In this document: positions 61,116 through 64,000 of the stretch, in pieces
Position numbering within the stretch: the first letter of the stretch is position 1
Layout: the number at the start of each line of letters is the position of its first letter
Source of the DNA: an uncultured Myxococcales bacterium
Lineage (GTDB): Bacteria > Myxococcota_A > Polyangia > Polyangiales > Polyangiaceae
Assembly: GCA_937872925.1 (NCBI GenBank)
Contig: CALMUT010000080.1
Span: forward strand, 1-64,000
Direction: 5' to 3'
DNA: 64,000 nt
Notes under the pieces: model-generated
The model's input: the letters and a program-made list of their open reading frames with translations, nothing else
Databases searched by the model: none
Told to the model about the DNA's origin: nothing
Translations under genes and position numbers: made by a program

Positions 61116-61664
61116 TTAGCCGCGCTGGAACCTTTCTAGCTCTTTGCGAAGGAAGTTGTAGCCTCGGTGCACGCGGAGTTTGACGGCGGTCGGGCTCGTT
61201 CCAAGCACTTCGGCGGCCTCGTTCACGGACAGGCCCGTGAGTTTCGTCAGCTGGATCGCCTCACGGTAGTTCTCTGGCATTGAATCCAGGGCGCGCTCCA
61301 GCGCCTCGGAAACGTCGTTGGGCACCCCGCTGGGCTCCGGCTTGGGTTCGGGCATGGTGCCATCGCGGCTCAAGTCCTCGGTGCGGCTCTTGGCCGCCCG
61401 GCGCTCGTCGTAGAAAGAGCGCCGGGCGATCGCGAGCACCCAGGGCAAGAGCGGAGCGCCTCGGAGGTAGCTGGCGCGCGCGCGGTGCACTTTCGAAAAA
61501 GTGATCTGCAGCAGATCTTCTGCGCGCTCTCGGTGCCGCGTCAATCGCAGCAAGTAGCCAAATAAGCGAGGAGACAGCTGCTGGTACAGCGCATCGAAAG
61601 CCGCGGCATCGCCATCCACATAGCGATCCATGAGCCCTTCGATGCTGTCCGGCTTTACGGGCAT
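61116..61664 (-). CDS. ECF-type RNA polymerase sigma factor
   Basis: The 182-residue protein has region 2 (DAAAFDALYQQLSPRLFGYL, then ERAEDLLQITFSKVHRARASY, including the DLLQ-x-TF motif) and region 4 (MPENYREAIQLTKLTGLSVNEAAEVLGTSPTAVKLRVHRG). No region 3 is present, as in ECF factors. Its stop directly abuts the ATG of the anti-sigma-like gene, forming a sigma/anti-sigma/TlpA operon. The ATG at 61664 is used because it begins near the family start; the longer frame to 61736 is mostly uninformative. Confidence 0.92.
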   Translation of the reverse strand: MPVKPDSIEGLMDRYVDGDAAAFDALYQQLSPRLFGYLLRLTRHRERAEDLLQITFSKVHRARASYLRGAPLLPWVLAIARRSFYDERRAAKSRTEDLSRDGTMPEPKPEPSGVPNDVSEALERALDSMPENYREAIQLTKLTGLSVNEAAEVLGTSPTAVKLRVHRGYNFLRKELERFQRG

Positions 61665-61788
61665 GACCCGGGACCACGACCGGCCGAACCAGGCGCGGCC
61701 GGGCAATCGGGCGGTCGGAAAATAGGCGGCAGGCACCGACCCAAACTACGCGGGGCCAGCCGCCCGGGTTTCACAAGGCAAATCCCTA

Positions 61789-62637
61789 TTAGATCAGGGA
61801 CTTAAGATCGAGCATTTCTTCCACGTCTGGAAGCACCACTAGCTCCACCCGACGATTCTGCTGCCGACCTTCATCGGTGTCGTCCTTGTTGACGGGATCG
61901 GTCTCCGCGTAGCCGGCCGGGTGCAGCAAGCTGGCGTTGAGGCCGCCGCCACCCCCCTTGGCGTCCGTGGGGCGAACCAAAAACAGCAGGACTTGGCGGG
62001 CACGCATCGCGCTGAGACCCCAGTTGTCACCGAAACGACCGCCGCGAAGGGGCTTGTTGTCGGTGTGTCCGGCGACTTGATAGTAGCGCTGCGCGAGCTG
62101 CTTGTCGTTGCGGATGACTTCGGCGACGGCCGTGAGGACCTCCTTGCCTTGGTCCTTCAAGTCATCTTTGCCCGACGCAAACAAAACGTCACCGGGCAGT
62201 CGGATGACCATGCGGTTACGTCGGATTTCGACCTTCAGACCGAGGTTCGTCAGCTTCTGCAGCTTGCCGCGCAGCATGTCGAAGCGCGCTTTGATGCGCT
62301 CGAGGGCAGCGGCGCGTTGCTTGTACTCCTCCAGAGCGCGCTTGAGCTGTTCCAGGTTCGCCGCGAGCTGCTCTTTCTCAGTGCCCGTCTGCTGGAGCTG
62401 CTGATTGAGCTCATCCATATTGACGCCCATGGCCTTGAGCTGATCCGTGAGGTCCGTGACCCGCTTCATCGTAGCTGCCAGCTCTTCTCTGGTCTTCTGA
62501 TGGGCCGTCTGCTCGTCCTGGTGTTGACGACTTAGCTGGTCGTACTTGGCCAACTGAGCTTGCCATTCATCCTCGGAGTAGCCGCAGGCAACCAGGACGA
62601 ACACAGACAGAAACGAAACGAGGCGAGCTATAGACAC
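61789..62637 (-). CDS. OmpA-family lipoprotein with coiled coil
   Basis: The 282-residue protein has a lipoprotein signal (SVFVLVACGYSEDEW), a coiled coil over residues ~25-125 (EELAATMKRVTDLTDQLKAM, EKEQLAANLEQLKRALEEY), and a C-terminal OmpA/MotB peptidoglycan-binding domain with VAGHTDNKPLRGG, NWGLSAMRARQV and GYAETDPVN. It should tether the outer membrane or a complex to peptidoglycan. The GTG at 62637 is preferred to the ATG at 62667, because a GGAGGA ribosome site lies six bases before it. Confidence 0.88.
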   Translation of the reverse strand: MSIARLVSFLSVFVLVACGYSEDEWQAQLAKYDQLSRQHQDEQTAHQKTREELAATMKRVTDLTDQLKAMGVNMDELNQQLQQTGTEKEQLAANLEQLKRALEEYKQRAAALERIKARFDMLRGKLQKLTNLGLKVEIRRNRMVIRLPGDVLFASGKDDLKDQGKEVLTAVAEVIRNDKQLAQRYYQVAGHTDNKPLRGGRFGDNWGLSAMRARQVLLFLVRPTDAKGGGGGLNASLLHPAGYAETDPVNKDDTDEGRQQNRRVELVVLPDVEEMLDLKSLI

Positions 62638-62956
62638 GTTGATCCTCCAAATAGACGGCATGGGCATGTTGCCGTGGGTAATTTCGCGAGACTTTTTTTC
62701 GAATCTACCCCGCTGTCAACCACCACGGCCACATCCCCCCGCTGGGCGGCGAAATTCGCTACCGCAGCTCACCGGAGCTGCACGGCTAGGGTGAAAGGCA
62801 GCCAAAATCGAAGCCCTTCATCTTGAAGGGCAGACGCGAAAAATCTTCGCTCGTTGCCCCCAGGGCGACGCTTGCGCCGCATTGGGCGGCGTGTCACCAA
62901 GCTGTCACATTCAGCGGCTACAAAGCAGCACGCGGCGACGGACCACGCGACCAGCC
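62638..62956. other. 319-base divergent intergenic region with a hairpin
   Basis: This region separates the OmpA-like gene and phoB. It carries the PHO-box-like repeats (listed) and a 7-bp stem GCCCTTC-ATCTT-GAAGGGC at 62813-62831, which may be an operator or an RNA structure. No other gene was recognised. Confidence 0.5.
62891..62908 (+). promoter_or_regulatory. PHO-box-like direct repeats upstream of phoB
   Basis: GTGTCAC (62891-62897) and CTGTCAC (62902-62908) are 7-base repeats exactly 11 bases apart, the classic PHO-box layout. They lie about 50-65 bases before the phoB ATG and suggest autoregulation. Confidence 0.75.
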
Positions 62957-63658
62957 ATGGCCACAATACTGGTAATCGAAGACGAACCTGATCTGCGAGA
63001 GGTTCTCGGCTTCAACCTGAAGCAGGCCGGGCATTCCGTCCTGTCCACCGCCCTCGGCGAAGAGGGGCTCGCTCTGGCCAGCTCCGATCGCCCCGACTTG
63101 ATCTTGTTGGACCTCATGCTGCCGGACCTGCAAGGCACTGAGGTATGCAAACGCCTGAAGTCCGACCCCAGCACGAAGCAGATCCCCGTCGTGATGCTGA
63201 CAGCTCGGGGGGAGGAGCTCGATCGCGTTGTGGGCTTCGAGATCGGCGCCGAGGATTACATCGTGAAGCCGTTCTCGGTGCGCGAGTTGCTGCTGCGCCT
63301 GCAGGCTATTCTGCGCCGAAGCCGACCCGCCGAAGCCGAGAGCGAGCGCTACGTTGAATTCGGGCTGCTGCGCATGGATCGCGATGCGCACCGGGTCTGG
63401 GTCGGCGACAGCGAGATCGAGCTGACTGCCCTTGAGTTTCGTCTGCTCTTGACGCTGTACGAACGACGCAGTCGCGTACAGACCCGTGGCGCGTTGTTAG
63501 ACGACGTATGGGGGATCCAGGCCGACATCACGACGCGGACTGTCGACACCCATGTCAAGCGCCTGCGGGAAAAGTTGGCGGAAGCACGCAACTATATCGA
63601 GACTGTGCGCGGGGTGGGCTATCGCTTCTGCGGCAGCCCCGAGGAAGCAACCGCGTGA
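62957..63658 (+). CDS. phoB: Phosphate regulon response regulator PhoB
   Basis: This 233-residue OmpR/PhoB-type regulator has a receiver domain with acidic pocket IEDEPD, phospho-acceptor Asp52 in LLDLMLPD, Thr in MLTARGEE and Lys in IVKPFSVREL. The winged-helix DNA-binding domain ends with TVDTHVKRLREKL and VRGVGYRF. The ATG at 62957 is chosen over a longer frame from 62882. It is followed 8 bases later by the phoR gene, and its own promoter has a PHO box. Confidence 0.93.
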   Translation: MATILVIEDEPDLREVLGFNLKQAGHSVLSTALGEEGLALASSDRPDLILLDLMLPDLQGTEVCKRLKSDPSTKQIPVVMLTARGEELDRVVGFEIGAEDYIVKPFSVRELLLRLQAILRRSRPAEAESERYVEFGLLRMDRDAHRVWVGDSEIELTALEFRLLLTLYERRSRVQTRGALLDDVWGIQADITTRTVDTHVKRLREKLAEARNYIETVRGVGYRFCGSPEEATA

Positions 63659-63665
63659 CGTCGCC

Positions 63666-64000
63666 GTGACCGAGACGGAAGAAGCCCGTTCGGTCTTCCG
63701 GTTGGGTGTTCGTGCCAAGCTGTTCTTGATCTCCCTAGGATTGATCCTGCTGACGGCTGGCATCGGGTGGGCGTACGTGCAGCGTAGCGTCGACACTGCC
63801 CTTACCCGGGAAGTACAACACGAGCTCTTCCATCGCGCCCGCCTTGCCGCCGCTCACATAGAGAGCACGCCGGGCGCCGACAGCGCCAGCACCCAAAGGT
63901 TGGTTGGCCAGCTTGCAGCACTGGCAGCAGGGCGCGTCACGGTGATCGCCAAAGACGGCACCGTGTTGGGGGACTCAGGAGTATCCGACACGCAACTGAG
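63666..64000 (+). CDS. phoR: Phosphate regulon sensor histidine kinase PhoR (partial)
   Basis: This gene runs off the window's right edge, so only about 111 residues are seen from a GTG start at 63666. The product has a basic N-terminus, a transmembrane helix (LFLISLGLILLTAGIGWAYV) and the start of a periplasmic sensing stretch (ALTREVQHELFHRARLAAAH, then VTVIAKDGTVLGDSG). The kinase domain is not visible. The assignment to PhoR rests on this layout and the adjacent phoB. Confidence 0.75.
   Translation, partial: MTETEEARSVFRLGVRAKLFLISLGLILLTAGIGWAYVQRSVDTALTREVQHELFHRARLAAAHIESTPGADSASTQRLVGQLAALAAGRVTVIAKDGTVLGDSGVSDTQL

Overview
This 64 kb, GC-rich, gene-dense window looks like chromosome from a myxobacterium (inference; probably the Polyangiales/Sorangium side). 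The evidence is two proteins with MYXO-CTERM-like sorting tails (8844-9875 and 31484-33160), many secreted lipoproteins with long Gly-rich linkers, a B12-dependent CarH-type light regulator next to a carotenoid operon, and frequent GTG starts. No prophage, CRISPR array, rRNA or complete insertion sequence was seen. Accessory DNA is limited to a REP-associated transposase beside a tRNA-Arg (1-1455) and a decayed AbiEii-type toxin-antitoxin pair (9904-10368).

Region by region. 0-8.6 kb: transposase, tRNA-Arg(UCU), methyltransferase, glyoxalase, TPR/PEGA protein, M19 dipeptidase, glucose-6-phosphate isomerase, CDP-alcohol phosphatidyltransferase. 8.6-24.4 kb: surface and lipoproteins, tandem DUF4139 paralogues, an orphan histidine kinase, TrmO, a somatomedin-B-like lipoprotein, an orphan pseudopilin, an ABC1/UbiB kinase and an ABC-2 exporter. 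24.4-30.6 kb: a compact carotenoid operon, crtY-crtE-crtI-crtB-membrane protein-carH. It is preceded by a strong candidate promoter flanked by two pairs of 11-bp direct repeats, the arrangement expected for a CarH tetramer operator. 30.6-38.4 kb: aat, a beta-helix surface protein, a barrel protein, cyclopropane synthase, and cysD-cysNC for sulfate activation. 38.6-50.8 kb: PilZ protein, Lon-like protease, RNA methyltransferase, unusual zinc-ribbon SDR, several Gly-rich lipoproteins, a condensation-like acyltransferase and an M50 metallopeptidase.

50.9-55.1 kb holds a tight four-gene cassette: C39-like peptidase, RLAN/RimK ATP-grasp ligase, GCS2 carboxylate-amine ligase and N-formylglutamate amidohydrolase. 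Its domain set predicts making and cutting a peptide-like or glutamylated product of unknown structure. It is the best candidate here for a poorly described system.

55.2-64 kb is phosphate homeostasis: pstSCAB-phoU on the minus strand and phoB-phoR (phoR cut by the window edge) on the plus strand. Both pstS and phoB are preceded by PHO-box-like direct repeats with 11-bp periodicity. Between them lie an ECF sigma / membrane anti-sigma / TlpA-thioredoxin operon and an OmpA-family lipoprotein.

All calls come from reading the sequence and recalling family motifs; no database search was run. Where a gene start differs from the longest open frame, the choice is explained in the entry.
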